The translations under genes were made by a program, and so were the position numbers. A model generated the notes under the pieces. It saw only the letters and a program-made list of their open reading frames with translations, had not been told where the DNA came from and made no database searches. From positions 58,168,718 through 58,232,717 of the forward strand of contig NC_034411.1 of NCBI RefSeq assembly GCF_002078875.1: 64,000 nucleotides of DNA, in the 5' to 3' direction. Shown in pieces: positions 13,216 to 23,225 of the stretch (position 1 is the first letter of the stretch; each line of letters begins with the position of its first letter). This stretch comes from Numida meleagris. Taxonomy: Eukaryota; Chordata; Aves; Galliformes; Numididae.

Positions 13216-16200
13216 TTTTAAGAAAAAATATATATAGAGAAAAAATGAGTCTGTTTAATAATGTCTGAAATTTCAAAAGTTGCAAAAAAAACCCAACTTT
13301 TTTCATTCTTTGCTGTGTGTTAAGTACCAAATAAAATTGATATAAACAATCAGCAAGGAGTTGTTAGAGGTTAGAATTATGTTATACTCTGATTAAACTA
13401 ACAATTAAGCTGGGAAATCCAGACACCTGTGGGAAAGACTGCAAATGGCTGTCAAATGTGATAGCATCTCTGAAAGACTTGTGCTTTGGTTTAGATTGAG
13501 GCTAGTCATATAAACGTTAATGAGCTAAATTCAGTAGGGGAAAAAAAGCCATTGTGTGGTAAAGCCTGCTCTGACACTTACCTGCAGATAATTACACAGT
13601 CACCCTTCAGGTCAGCAGATAACCATTTGAACTCCCAAATGCAGGTTAAGGGGCAAAATAATGATGCTGTGAGTACAGAGCAAATGAGATAAGCCTGCTA
13701 CAAATTGCAAGAAACTGAGAAAACATCATTGTTTTTATGTTAATATGGAGGATGACTGTGGCTTTTATCTTCCTGACTCTCACAGATTTGGTTTATTTAT
13801 GATGCTTTTAAATTCAACCTGTTATGTAAATGTTCTCTAAGGACTGTTTTCGTAGGAAAGAGAACACATTTTGTACTTAAGGCAACTACTTATCTTCGCA
13901 GTCCGTGAAATCTGTGATTAAAAATGGCAAGACAGCAAAAGTTACATGCATGTGCTATCTGCAGTCCAGATACAGTCAGATATCTAGTCTTCTTAAGAAA
14001 GTAGCTCATTAAATGGCAGAAATTGTACACTTTTGAATACTTCAGTGAAGTTCAACGTAAGAAACACAAATTGGAAGCTAATTGGGACACAAGGCCTGTG
14101 TTACAATGGAGCCAAGCCATTACGGTAATGGAGTGAGGAGTTTGGGGTGACTGAAGTACCATCAGCTAGGCTGTTGAATATCCCTGCTCCTAAATGAAAT
14201 AGCACCTCTGATTTCTACAAAAACATTGCTGTAAAATGAAGTCTTAAAAACAACCAAAATAGTTATGTAGTGAAAGTGAATAACTGTATTGTTATACAAG
14301 TAATAACTAGAGTACCTCCGTTACAGTGCACAAAGACACTGACCTTTTAATCAAGATGTACTAAAGCATGTTATTAATATGATACTTCTAGCTCTAATTC
14401 AGCTAAACGTAGAAGATATCTGTATCTAGAGTGAAGACTGGTGAGACTGGCAATTCTTGTTCATATGATGGACAATTTCATTGACTTACAGAAGAAGTAA
14501 TACTTTAATTTAAGGGCCTTTAATCCTTCTCCTCTTGTTGATGATTCAGGCCAATAGTGAGCCTGAAAAGGACTGCTATCTCATGGCTGGAGGAAAACAA
14601 TAACACTTTATATAAATTGACAATTATTCAGTGTTTGAAAAATTGCCCCTCCATATGGATCAGGCCTGCGACCACTCGTACCACAGAGAAATGGGGAGCA
14701 AGGTATAAGGCCTGTGAAGTTGAGATGGACACGGACCTTCTTGATGAACTGAAAAAGAGCTGGCCTCCTAGGCTGCCCTCACAAGAAGGACTACGGTGTC
14801 TGAGTGAGTTGACAGAAAACATGAAAGACAAAAGAATGCCTGAAACGTCCTCACATGATCTCATGCCCAAGATTACAGATGAAAAAATCAGAAATTGAGA
14901 TTTAGACTGTCAAACTCACCTCTTCTTCCTTGTGTCCTGAAACAATAAGCAGCACTTCTTGCTTAGGAAGTGAGAGAGAAAGAACTTGTTGCTCCCTTCA
15001 AGAAGAGTGGGAGAGCCTGCCATGTTTCACAGTGAATAAAATATAATTCTCTGAGCCTGTAAACAGTGGTACACAGCAGCAACTGTAGGGAACAGAACTC
15101 CCCTCTGATTGGAGGTATGTCAAAAGAATAGGACTTGTCCCATCAAACTTATCAATATACATGGGGTGAAATGATCTGCTCTCTGGAGGAATTCCCATTT
15201 ACTATGAAAAGAGCTATGGCTAACATTTTAGACTAAAACTCGGCAACGAGTAATGTTCAGAGAGCCATCAGTGGTTAGTGCGTAGCAGCAAGGATTTTAT
15301 TTAAAAATATGGGTAGCAATTAATTCCACTGGGTAATACCAAAATGAAATTTAGAATTTCAGGAAGATCCTACTTGTTTGTGAACCATCAGGTGGATATC
15401 TCTTGATGGCTCATGTGATGTAAAAGACCTCTTTCTCTTGAGAGTTCACAGGTTTAGCAACACAGAATGAAGTTCTGGTTTGTTCAGAAATAGAATAAAG
15501 ATGGAATTGATACAAATCAAGTCTTGTCTGGCTGAAATAGCAAACATGACCATGAATGTTCTTATTTCATCACATCACCAATGCTGTAATAAATACAGAA
15601 GTAAAAATTTCATTAGAACTAGTTAACTGTATTTTTTTCCCCTATAATGTTTTACAAAACTTGAATAACACAAGGATTTACTGGATTAAAAAAAATAATA
15701 ATTATCTCCCTTTCTGAAACTCTTTAGAGAAAAGCACAACTATATTTTTCGTGTGTGTTTTAAAAACCTAAATAAGTTTGCACAATTTAGGATCTCAGCT
15801 TCTTAGAATTGTTGTAGTAGTGGACTTAACCACTGTAAATGTTGCATGACAAGTTCAGAAGCCACAAAGGAATCCCAAACCAACACTGCTGTTACTTGAA
15901 TGCCCTTTCCTTTCCAGAGGTGTGTTAACAATTATTACACTGAAGAGAATTGTCATTACTAGATGTACAATGCTATTTTTTAGTTTAAATGAAAGTTATG
16001 GAGATGATGATGATACAGCTGCTTAATTTTACTGTTATTAAACCCATTTAATTAATATGCATGTTGACTGAGTAACTGCCTCAGAACCTTCTAAAATGTG
16101 CTTTGAATCACATCAGCATTAAATATTAACTAAGAACCTGACTATATCATTCATCCACATTCTCCTTTTCCTAGCTAATCATTACATGTGTGTCAATGAG

Positions 16201-16403
16201 CAGTTATTTTTTGCTGATAATTTCATTTGTCATAAATAAACAAATTTCCCATGATTGTTACTTAGCTGAATGTAGCAGTATTTCCACTATGCAGTTTGGT
16301 GAAAGCAATGTTCAAAGAAGAACAAGTTTGGGAGTGTGGCTTCTAGTAAACATTTTGCCTCAGGGATTTTGTTCTCTCTCTTATTTCTCTTTTTCCTCTT
16401 CAG
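13216..16403. other. Upstream flank or intron of the SLC32-like gene
   Basis: No repeat or coding exon is recognised here. The stretch must contain the end of an intron, because a splice acceptor sits at its right edge. I looked for an upstream exon encoding the family's conserved segment before the first membrane span, ending at a GT donor in phase 0, and found none that convinced me. Confidence 0.5.
16372..16403 (+). promoter_or_regulatory. Splice acceptor of the SLC32-like terminal exon
   Basis: A nearly pure pyrimidine run of about 28 bases (TTCTCTCTCTTATTTCTC...TTTTCCTCTT) ends in CAG at 16401-16403. The reading frame with family similarity begins exactly after this AG, at the conserved Gly of the first visible membrane span. 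Confidence 0.88.
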
Positions 16404-17555
16404 GGAATTTTTGTCCTAGGATTACCATATGCTCTTCTCCACAGCGGATACAGTGGCTTGTTTCTTATTGTCCTGGCTGCAGCATTATGCTGTTATACAG
16501 GCAAAATTCTAATCACTTGCCTGTATGAAGAAAATGAAGATGGGCAGCTCATAAGAGTGAGAGATACGTATGAAGATATTGCAAATGCCTGCTGCAAAAA
16601 GCTGTTTCCCAGACTAGGTGGTATAGTTGTCAGTGTGATCCAAGTGATGGAACTGATCATGACATGTATTTTGTATCTGGTTGTTAGTGGGAATTTGCTG
16701 TCACACAGTTTTTCATATGTACCAGTGACTGAGAAAACTTGGTCTGTAATTGCATTTGTTACACTGTTGCCTTGTGTATTTATCAAAACTCTAAAAATTG
16801 TCTCCAAACTCAGCCAGCTTTGTTCCTTGGTCCATTTCATTATCATATTTGTAGTGATGACTTACTGCCTCACACAAATACATCAGTGGTCCTGGGCAAA
16901 ATTTAGACTCTCTCTAGAATTTGAAGACTTCTTGGTCTCCATGGGAGTGATAATTTTCAGTTACACTTCACAAATATTTCTTCCTACACTTGAAGGTAAC
17001 ATGAAAAACCCAGGAGAATTTAGGTGTATGCTGAATTGGACACATTTTTTTGCTTGTGTCTTGAAAACAACCTTTGCCCTGACTGCATTCTTAACTTGGG
17101 GTGAAGAGACAAGGGAAGTTGTTACTGACAACCTGCCATCATTTCTTCAAACTCTAGTGAATTTGTGTCTGTTAACCAAGGCTCTTCTTTCTTACCCTTT
17201 GCCCTTTTTTGCAGCCACAGAAATTGTTTATGCTTGTATTTCTAGAGGCAACTATTCCAATTACAGTTCTCCACTGTTCACTCTGTGTGTAAGAAGCTTA
17301 TTTCTCCTGTTAACTCTGCTGATGGCCATGTTCATACCACATTTTGCCCTGCTGATGGGTTTAACAGGCAGTGTAACAGGTGCTGCTATGACTTTTCTTC
17401 TTCCTTCTCTCTTCCATTTAAAGCTTAAATGGAAGAAACTATCCTTCTTTGAAAAATGTGCAGATATCTCTGTTTTTATTTTGGGTTTCCTTTGCAGCCT
17501 TGCAGGTATCGTTTGCTCAGTAAGTGGGCTACTTAAAGTATTTGGGGAAGGGTAA
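16404..17555 (+). CDS. SLC32 family vesicular inhibitory amino acid transporter-like protein, terminal exon (5' partial)
   Basis: SLC32 transporters load GABA and glycine into synaptic vesicles using the proton gradient. The exon gives 383 residues with no stop, starting in phase 0 after the acceptor (GIFVLGLPYA) and ending at TAA 17553-17555. The frame has no natural ATG near its start; translation must begin in an upstream exon. About ten hydrophobic spans are visible, near exon residues 1-13, 17-34, 74-96, 113-128, 139-155, 176-194, 213-232, 248-272, 292-314 and 354-377. Family motifs include CYTGKIL after span 2, YEENEDG (41-47), SYTSQIFLPTLEGNM region (186-200), ALLSYPLPFFAA (260-271) and PHFALLMGLTGS (312-323). 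SLC32A1 is about 525 residues with most of the membrane domain in its second coding exon, which fits this exon's length. Many substitutions against the highly conserved SLC32A1 indicate a paralogue. The loop at about 275-291 looks shortened and carries two adjacent N-Y-S sequons. SLC36/SLC38 relatives fit less well. The paralogue status and the substrate are inferred. Confidence 0.88.
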   Translation, partial: GIFVLGLPYALLHSGYSGLFLIVLAAALCCYTGKILITCLYEENEDGQLIRVRDTYEDIANACCKKLFPRLGGIVVSVIQVMELIMTCILYLVVSGNLLSHSFSYVPVTEKTWSVIAFVTLLPCVFIKTLKIVSKLSQLCSLVHFIIIFVVMTYCLTQIHQWSWAKFRLSLEFEDFLVSMGVIIFSYTSQIFLPTLEGNMKNPGEFRCMLNWTHFFACVLKTTFALTAFLTWGEETREVVTDNLPSFLQTLVNLCLLTKALLSYPLPFFAATEIVYACISRGNYSNYSSPLFTLCVRSLFLLLTLLMAMFIPHFALLMGLTGSVTGAAMTFLLPSLFHLKLKWKKLSFFEKCADISVFILGFLCSLAGIVCSVSGLLKVFGEG

Positions 17556-17574
17556 AAAGATTTCCTGAAAGCCA

Positions 17575-17580
17575 AATAAA
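17575..17580 (+). terminator. Polyadenylation signal AATAAA
   Basis: A canonical AATAAA lies 20 bases after the stop codon of the SLC32-like exon, and a T/GT-rich stretch (ttttgtcttgtt) follows at about 17600-17611. If used, the 3' UTR would be only about 40-50 bases long. Confidence 0.65.
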
Positions 17581-20235
17581 GCCCTAATCTTACATACACT
17601 TTTGTCTTGTTAATCAGTATATAGGAGATTGCATCACTAAGTTAAATTAAGCATATGCTTAAATGTTTGCAGGATCGAGGCTTTAATTTGTAAAAGTATG
17701 TGGCCCTAACAAAACTGAAAAATGATCTTCAGAGCTTAAATGTACAAATGTTTTTGTTAATATGTGACATGCACATCCTAAAAAACTTACTGCAGAAGAT
17801 TCTACCAACTTCACCAGAATTTCTCATAGAGTTAGATACTACTCAGTCTCATAGCTATCAAATATAGCTTACAGGATATGTATGATATGAGTTTGAGAGA
17901 GCTGTCATTGCAAACTGATACGATTTCACAGTATTGGTAGAATGTAATTCAACATGTGAACAGAACAAATCAGTGAATTTCATATTTGAAGTAAGGCAAG
18001 TTCTACTGCTTGTTTTTAAGCGAGTAAGTAAAAAGAAAACTCAGTTTACAACAGCTTTAAAAGCCTGCTTTTAACATGAGTTCAAGTGGGAATAGTCAGA
18101 GTGAAAGGGGCATTCTAACAACTCACAGTCTTGGAAAAGGGAATTTGTTCTAAAAGAAGCTATAGCTGATGACTGCAGCTTTTCTGCAAGTCTAATTTCA
18201 AAGATTCATGCCACTGCAGTGCAGTTATTCCATTGGTTGGGTTACAAGAATTCTCACTGGTAGCATGAAAACGTTAATATGCAGTTCACTTTCCTTCTTA
18301 AACAGGAAATTTCTTTGATCTTTTTATTTTATCTGGTGATATTAAAAGGTCAGTGAAGTAAACGAAGTGCAAAAAAAGACCGTCAGTTAACTTCCTGTAC
18401 AACTTGCTAGATCTTTAGCTTTAAAAGATATCAGCTTAGTAAAAAAGATCAACTTCTCAATGTATTTCACTTTAGGGATAAAACATTATGACAAGAAGCA
18501 ATCTAATGAGAGTTCTTTAATGAATACATATCATTTTATTGTACTACATCTATGTTATGTTAGGTAATTAAAGTAATGCATTGAAAGAAGAAAGTTTGTG
18601 TTTTCATTTTGAACAATTTCACACAATTTTCTATCCCATCATAGGAAAAAAAACCTTTGCATGTCAACATAAGACTGCATCACAGAGTCAAAAGTATAGT
18701 AGTAGCTACATAACTGAACTATTTTTCTATGTAGTACCTTAGCATGAATGCTTCCATCCTGCATGAACAACAGTGACCTCTCAAGGTTAATTTGCTGAAT
18801 GATAAATAGCGTGCAATTAAACTTGAGAGAAGAGTTCTGATAAAGTTTGTTTGTCACCCTGTTCCTTTGTCTCCTAATGTACTCTTGTCACGTGTAGGAT
18901 ATAGAATAGCGATGAAATCATTAATAAAATAAAATTGATTGTATAATTACAAAAGCATTAAGAAAACTGAGGAAGTAACTGGGAAAGCCTTTTAGAACTC
19001 AGATTACTTCTTTGGTATAGTGGGTCAAATTCTGCATTTATTTAAACCCACAACAGTTTAATTTATTGATGCTGACATTTGTAGTGGAACAAATAGGAGT
19101 TTGTGTTTTTCAAGAAATCTTTTTATTTTTATGTAGAATGTCAAAGATATGGTACTCGGTGAGGTAGTTGAAAGCTTGTTATTACCCCTCTGACACAGTC
19201 ACAAAGAGATTATTACCGGGATGATGTCAATGAAAGGGTATCATTATTTTTTGCGTGGAGAAGTTCCACAGATAAACAAACATGCAGGAACAGTATTTGC
19301 TGTGTTTATCCTACATAAATCTCTGAGAGGGAAGCAGTCCAAAGAGTCTTATAAGAATTCTTTCAGTTATTTTACTTAGCAACTCTCCACAAATAATTCA
19401 GTTTTTTTCCCATCTCCTACTCTTACTGAATGTGTTCAGTCTCTGATACTTTAAACATTCTTGGAATTGCCTCAGTGCATTTGCTGCTGATGAAAGCTTT
19501 GAAACAGGTTATGCAGTTCATTTGTATGACAATTTTAGGAATTTCTTGGCTAGCCAATGTGACTCAAAACTAGCTTTAGCTGGACTTTCTTCTCTCAACC
19601 TTTTCAGGAAGCTAGCGCCAACCCTTTCAAACCAGAGATGGTCATTTCCCCCACAATCATGTTCTCTCGCTTAGGTACACTCTTTCCTACACAGGGAAAC
19701 AATTCATGATTTGTAAATAGTATTATGGTCCTTATATACTCAGTTAACATCAGGGATCAATGGACACTATGATTAACAAGTAAATGTAACTGTAAATGCA
19801 CAAAACTGAAAGAAATGTCATTCAAGTAAAAAGCCTTGAGAAGCCACTTAGCAGAGAACACTAGAATTAAGAGAGAAAGTGTAATTCAAGAATCCCTTTT
19901 TGTAACTCGCACTCAGAAATGTTGGAAGTGTTACACTGTTGTGGGGACACAGAAGTTGTATGTGTTTCACATTCGAGCTGTGGCCAGACATCTTCAGGAG
20001 AAACTGCTTTCAGAGGTCAGCAAGGTTAAATGAACCTTCCAACTTAAAAGGGCAAAGAGACTTGTACATATTAAACCAACTCACTGAAATTCATTTCATA
20101 AAATGCACAATTGCATATTGTTGCAATCAGAAGGACCAACACAATGGAAAAGAAGAGGTGGAAGGACCAGCACAATATCAAGGTTTTACAAGGGAAGGGA
20201 AGTGAATTACTCACCCATGTCAGAAGATTCTGGGT
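17581..20235. other. Non-coding stretch downstream of the transporter exon
   Basis: AT-rich sequence. I see no gene, no recognisable interspersed repeat and no notable simple repeat. Confidence 0.55.
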
Positions 20236-20475
20236 TCACAGGGAAAAGCCCCCCCCCCACAAGGAGAAATCTCCAGAAAGAAAGCCTGCCTTAGTGGCAG
20301 TCAGCCCTTAAATGAGGCCTAAGAGGGGTGTAGCCAGGCTCCACCCCTTCTGGTCACACAGGTGAATTGCCTTCACCTGTGCTCCCAAGGCTGACTGGGT
20401 CTTTCCTCCAGGTGCTCAATCAGTGGTTCAGGCCATGACTCAGAAGTTCCCATACACATACATATAGTTAGAGGC
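20236..20475. other. GC-richer block, possible LTR or unclassified repeat fragment
   Basis: The block is clearly GC-richer than its surroundings and contains a C10 run (20249-20258) and a 10-bp perfect inverted repeat: CACAGGTGAA (20357-20366) with TTCACCTGTG (20372-20381). The composition and abrupt edges suggest an inserted element, perhaps a solo LTR fragment. I could not identify a family, terminal repeats or a target-site duplication, so the repeat assignment is only an inference. Confidence 0.3.
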
Positions 20476-22723
20476 CTCTCCTCGAAAACTTTCTAAGGCA
20501 AAATCTATAAAAATGAACAAAAATATTTGCAACCATATATATTAGACATTAAAACGCCATCTATAGAATACATTTAGGGAATCCAGGAAATATAGAATTA
20601 TTCTGAGTTGCAAACCAGAAGGCTCTGTATTCATCTATATAATGACTATCAGGTGTTTTGTCACTAAATTTACGCTACAAATCATTAGAATCACTGAAGC
20701 TAGAAAAGTAATAAACTGACAAAATATTATTAATCTATTACTTGGTCACTCTTGGATTATTATTGTAATATTTTATAATGCTTTATCAAAATTAATTCTG
20801 AATCAAAAAATCAACAGTAGTGATCACGCTAAGGAACAAATTACTTGTTGAAATAAAAAAATTTCAGTCTTGCTTCATTTGTTGTGCTAGCAGAGGTTTG
20901 AATAAAGAATCCTGTTTTCTTTCAGCAAGGATATCCCAAGTGTTGCTCAGAATCTTTTTCCCATTTTGTAGGGATAGCAGTGAAGACTCTGGATTCCTAG
21001 TTCTGACAATAGTTACGCAGATTAAAGCCTATCAGATTAATCTTGATTAAAAAGCTAGGATAAACTAAGGTACTTGCTGCAATCAAGCTGAGGAACTTCA
21101 CATTTTTATTGCAGAAGTCAAAATTTGAAGTTAGCATGGAAACCTGGCTCCCAGTGACTCAATGTGACTATGTTCATTGGCTTCAGTGGATCAAGGCTCT
21201 GCTGTCTATAGTCCAATAACAGCGTTTAATTTACTTTTATACCAAAGCTTGACTGTCACTTTACTTCTTTGCCTTATTGCATCTTTTTTCCTTTTTCAGA
21301 AGTGAGATAAGCATTTTCCTTGTTGCTGTGACTGATATGTTAGAGATATGTCAGAAACGTTATTGAAAGAAGTTCTTGGGGCTGACGCTACTTTATTAAA
21401 TCTTCATCCTTCATTATTCACTTCATTTTTCTTGTAAAATGTATTCTGAACTACATGTAAGAAATTCACTGTGCATTAACTGTTTTCTCAGAAAATATAG
21501 TTGTACAAAAATAAAACAAATCTGATATCCTGTCAATGTTTCATTAAATCAAGTTTCAAATGTTCAGTATTTCTCTTCAGAAAAAAAAACCAAAATTTTA
21601 AAACATGATAGCTGATTTCCAGAAAGCAGCTCTGGAAACTGAGGTTTCTTTTACTTTTTTTTTTTTTTTAATTCACACTTACTTCCTCTGCCAGTATGTG
21701 TTGGGATAATAGAAAGGTATCTAACACAGTGAGAAACCCATTATACAGTATAAATATTTAACTGAAAACTGCATCTCACAATTAACTTTTATTTCATCTT
21801 TTAAGATGGAAATACAAAGAGGTTAGAGGAAATGGAATAACCATGTAATCATATATATATAGGGAAGGAGTATGTGATGAGAAAGGAAGAAGACACATAG
21901 GAGAGAAACTGAAAATAGAGCAAGTGCAACTAAAAGGCAAAAAGGACAAAGGAGGAGAAAAAAGAATGTGAGGGACTTGGAACCAGCTAAAAGTGAGGAA
22001 CTGAGAGCAAGTAATATGGAAATGAAAGGTCATAGAAAGGAAAAAGTTCTGAAGGAGATAAGAGGAAGGAAAAGGAGAAGAAACAGCTGATGTGAGGATA
22101 ACTTTGCCTGCAAACACTTTCCATAGTTTTGCACAAGCGAAGTTTCTCCCATTGATGCAAGTCGATATACTGTGTGTGAACAATTTTAATTTCTTTCTCT
22201 TCCCCGTACCTCTCTTCAATTCAAAACATTTAAAATAATTTTAAAATTTAATGTCTTCTGTTTTCCAAAGGAATTTGAAAAATATTATACACTATTATAA
22301 GTAAATTCGATTTCTCTGTGTATCCTTACCTGTTCCCTTCCTGACCTCTCCTACAGCACTGATGTAGAGCTACACACTAGGCCTAAACAGTCAGTTAAAA
22401 TGGGGAAAGTCTTCTTTAAATTAACACCACCGACAGTCTCTTGCACCTTAAGCCAGAACTACAGCTGATATTCCTACAGAATTCCTAGTTTGGAAGTGGT
22501 TAAGACCTGCTTAGGTACACGCTAGCAAACAGCAGCCAAGCTCGAGCTGGGTAAAGATAACGCTGAGATGACCTCATACTCTACGTCTGTAGCTCCTCAG
22601 GGCAACAAGATCTAAGTATCCCTGTGAACTTCTTCACATGAGAGACTTAATTAGCTTGTCTGTTCCCCTAGAATCACAAGAGTGCTGGAGCAATACTCAG
22701 TTCCCTTCAGAGAGTATGTAATC
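20476..22723. other. AT-rich non-coding stretch
   Basis: No supported gene. It includes poly(T) at about 21654-21669 and a purine-rich + strand at about 21870-22085. The latter produces a long but low-complexity Ser/Phe/Leu-rich frame on the - strand. A short segment at about 21174-21200 (ttcattggcttcagtggatcaagg) could be an ancient LINE 3' end, but it is too short to call. Confidence 0.55.
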
Positions 22724-23225
22724 ATCACAGAATCATAGAATGGCTTAGGTTGAAAAGGACCTCAAAGATCATCAAGTCTTAACCCCCCTGCCAAGTGCAG
22801 GGCTGCCAACCACTAACCAGGCTGCCCAGAGCCACGTCCAGCCTGGCCTTGAATGCCTCCAGGGACAGGGCATCCACAACCTCCCTGGGGAACCTGTTCC
22901 AGTGCGTCACCACCCTCTGTGTGAAAAACTTCCTCCTAATATCTAACCTAAATCTCCCATGTCTCAACTTAAAACCATTCCCCCTTGTCCTATTGCTATT
23001 TACCCTCACAAACAATCGATCCCCCTCCTGTTTATACTCTCCCTTCAAGTATTGGAAGGCCACAATGAGGTCTCCCCAGAGCCTTCTCTTCTCCAAACTA
23101 AACAAGCCCAGTTCCCTCAACCTTTCCTCGTAGGAGAGGTGCTCCAGCCCTCTGATCATCTTGGTCGCTCTCCTCTGAACTCTTTCCAAGAGCTCCACGT
23201 CCTTCTTGTGCTGGGGGCCCCAGTA
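22724..23225 (-). mobile_element. CR1 LINE, 5'-truncated copy with intact 3' end
   Basis: Read on the - strand, this copy holds the last ~140 codons of the CR1 reverse transcriptase ORF in one open frame (23198 to 22779). It includes '[19 protein letters not shown]', '[20 protein letters not shown]', '[16 protein letters not shown]' and '[20 protein letters not shown]'. A short 3' UTR and tail follow, ending at 'ttctatgattctgtga' near 22724. The catalytic RT motifs lie upstream and are absent. Because the frame is still open, this appears to be the youngest CR1 copy in the window. 5' truncation with an intact 3' end is normal for CR1. Confidence 0.95.

Noticed and set aside
13590..13655. Possible exon 1 donor of the SLC32-like gene (aaatgcag|gttaag)
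   Set aside because: The upstream translation lacks the conserved W-[EQ]-A-G-W-N-V-T-N-A type segment expected before the first span.
14557..14898. 113-codon frame on the + strand just upstream of the transporter exon
   Set aside because: It starts at GTG, shows no similarity to the SLC32 N-terminus and ends in a stop rather than a splice donor.
16493..16846. 117-codon frame antisense to the transporter exon
   Set aside because: It is a shadow of the sense coding frame and has no recognisable domain.
16458..17555. Translation start of the transporter at 16458
   Set aside because: The codon there is TTG (Leu), not ATG. Family similarity continues upstream without a break to the splice acceptor at 16403, so this is an internal position.
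17261..17599. 112-codon frame antisense to the end of the transporter exon
   Set aside because: Shadow of the sense frame; no domain.
21794..22219. 141-codon frame on the - strand
   Set aside because: It arises from a purine-rich + strand, giving low-complexity Ser/Phe/Pro/Leu protein without domains.
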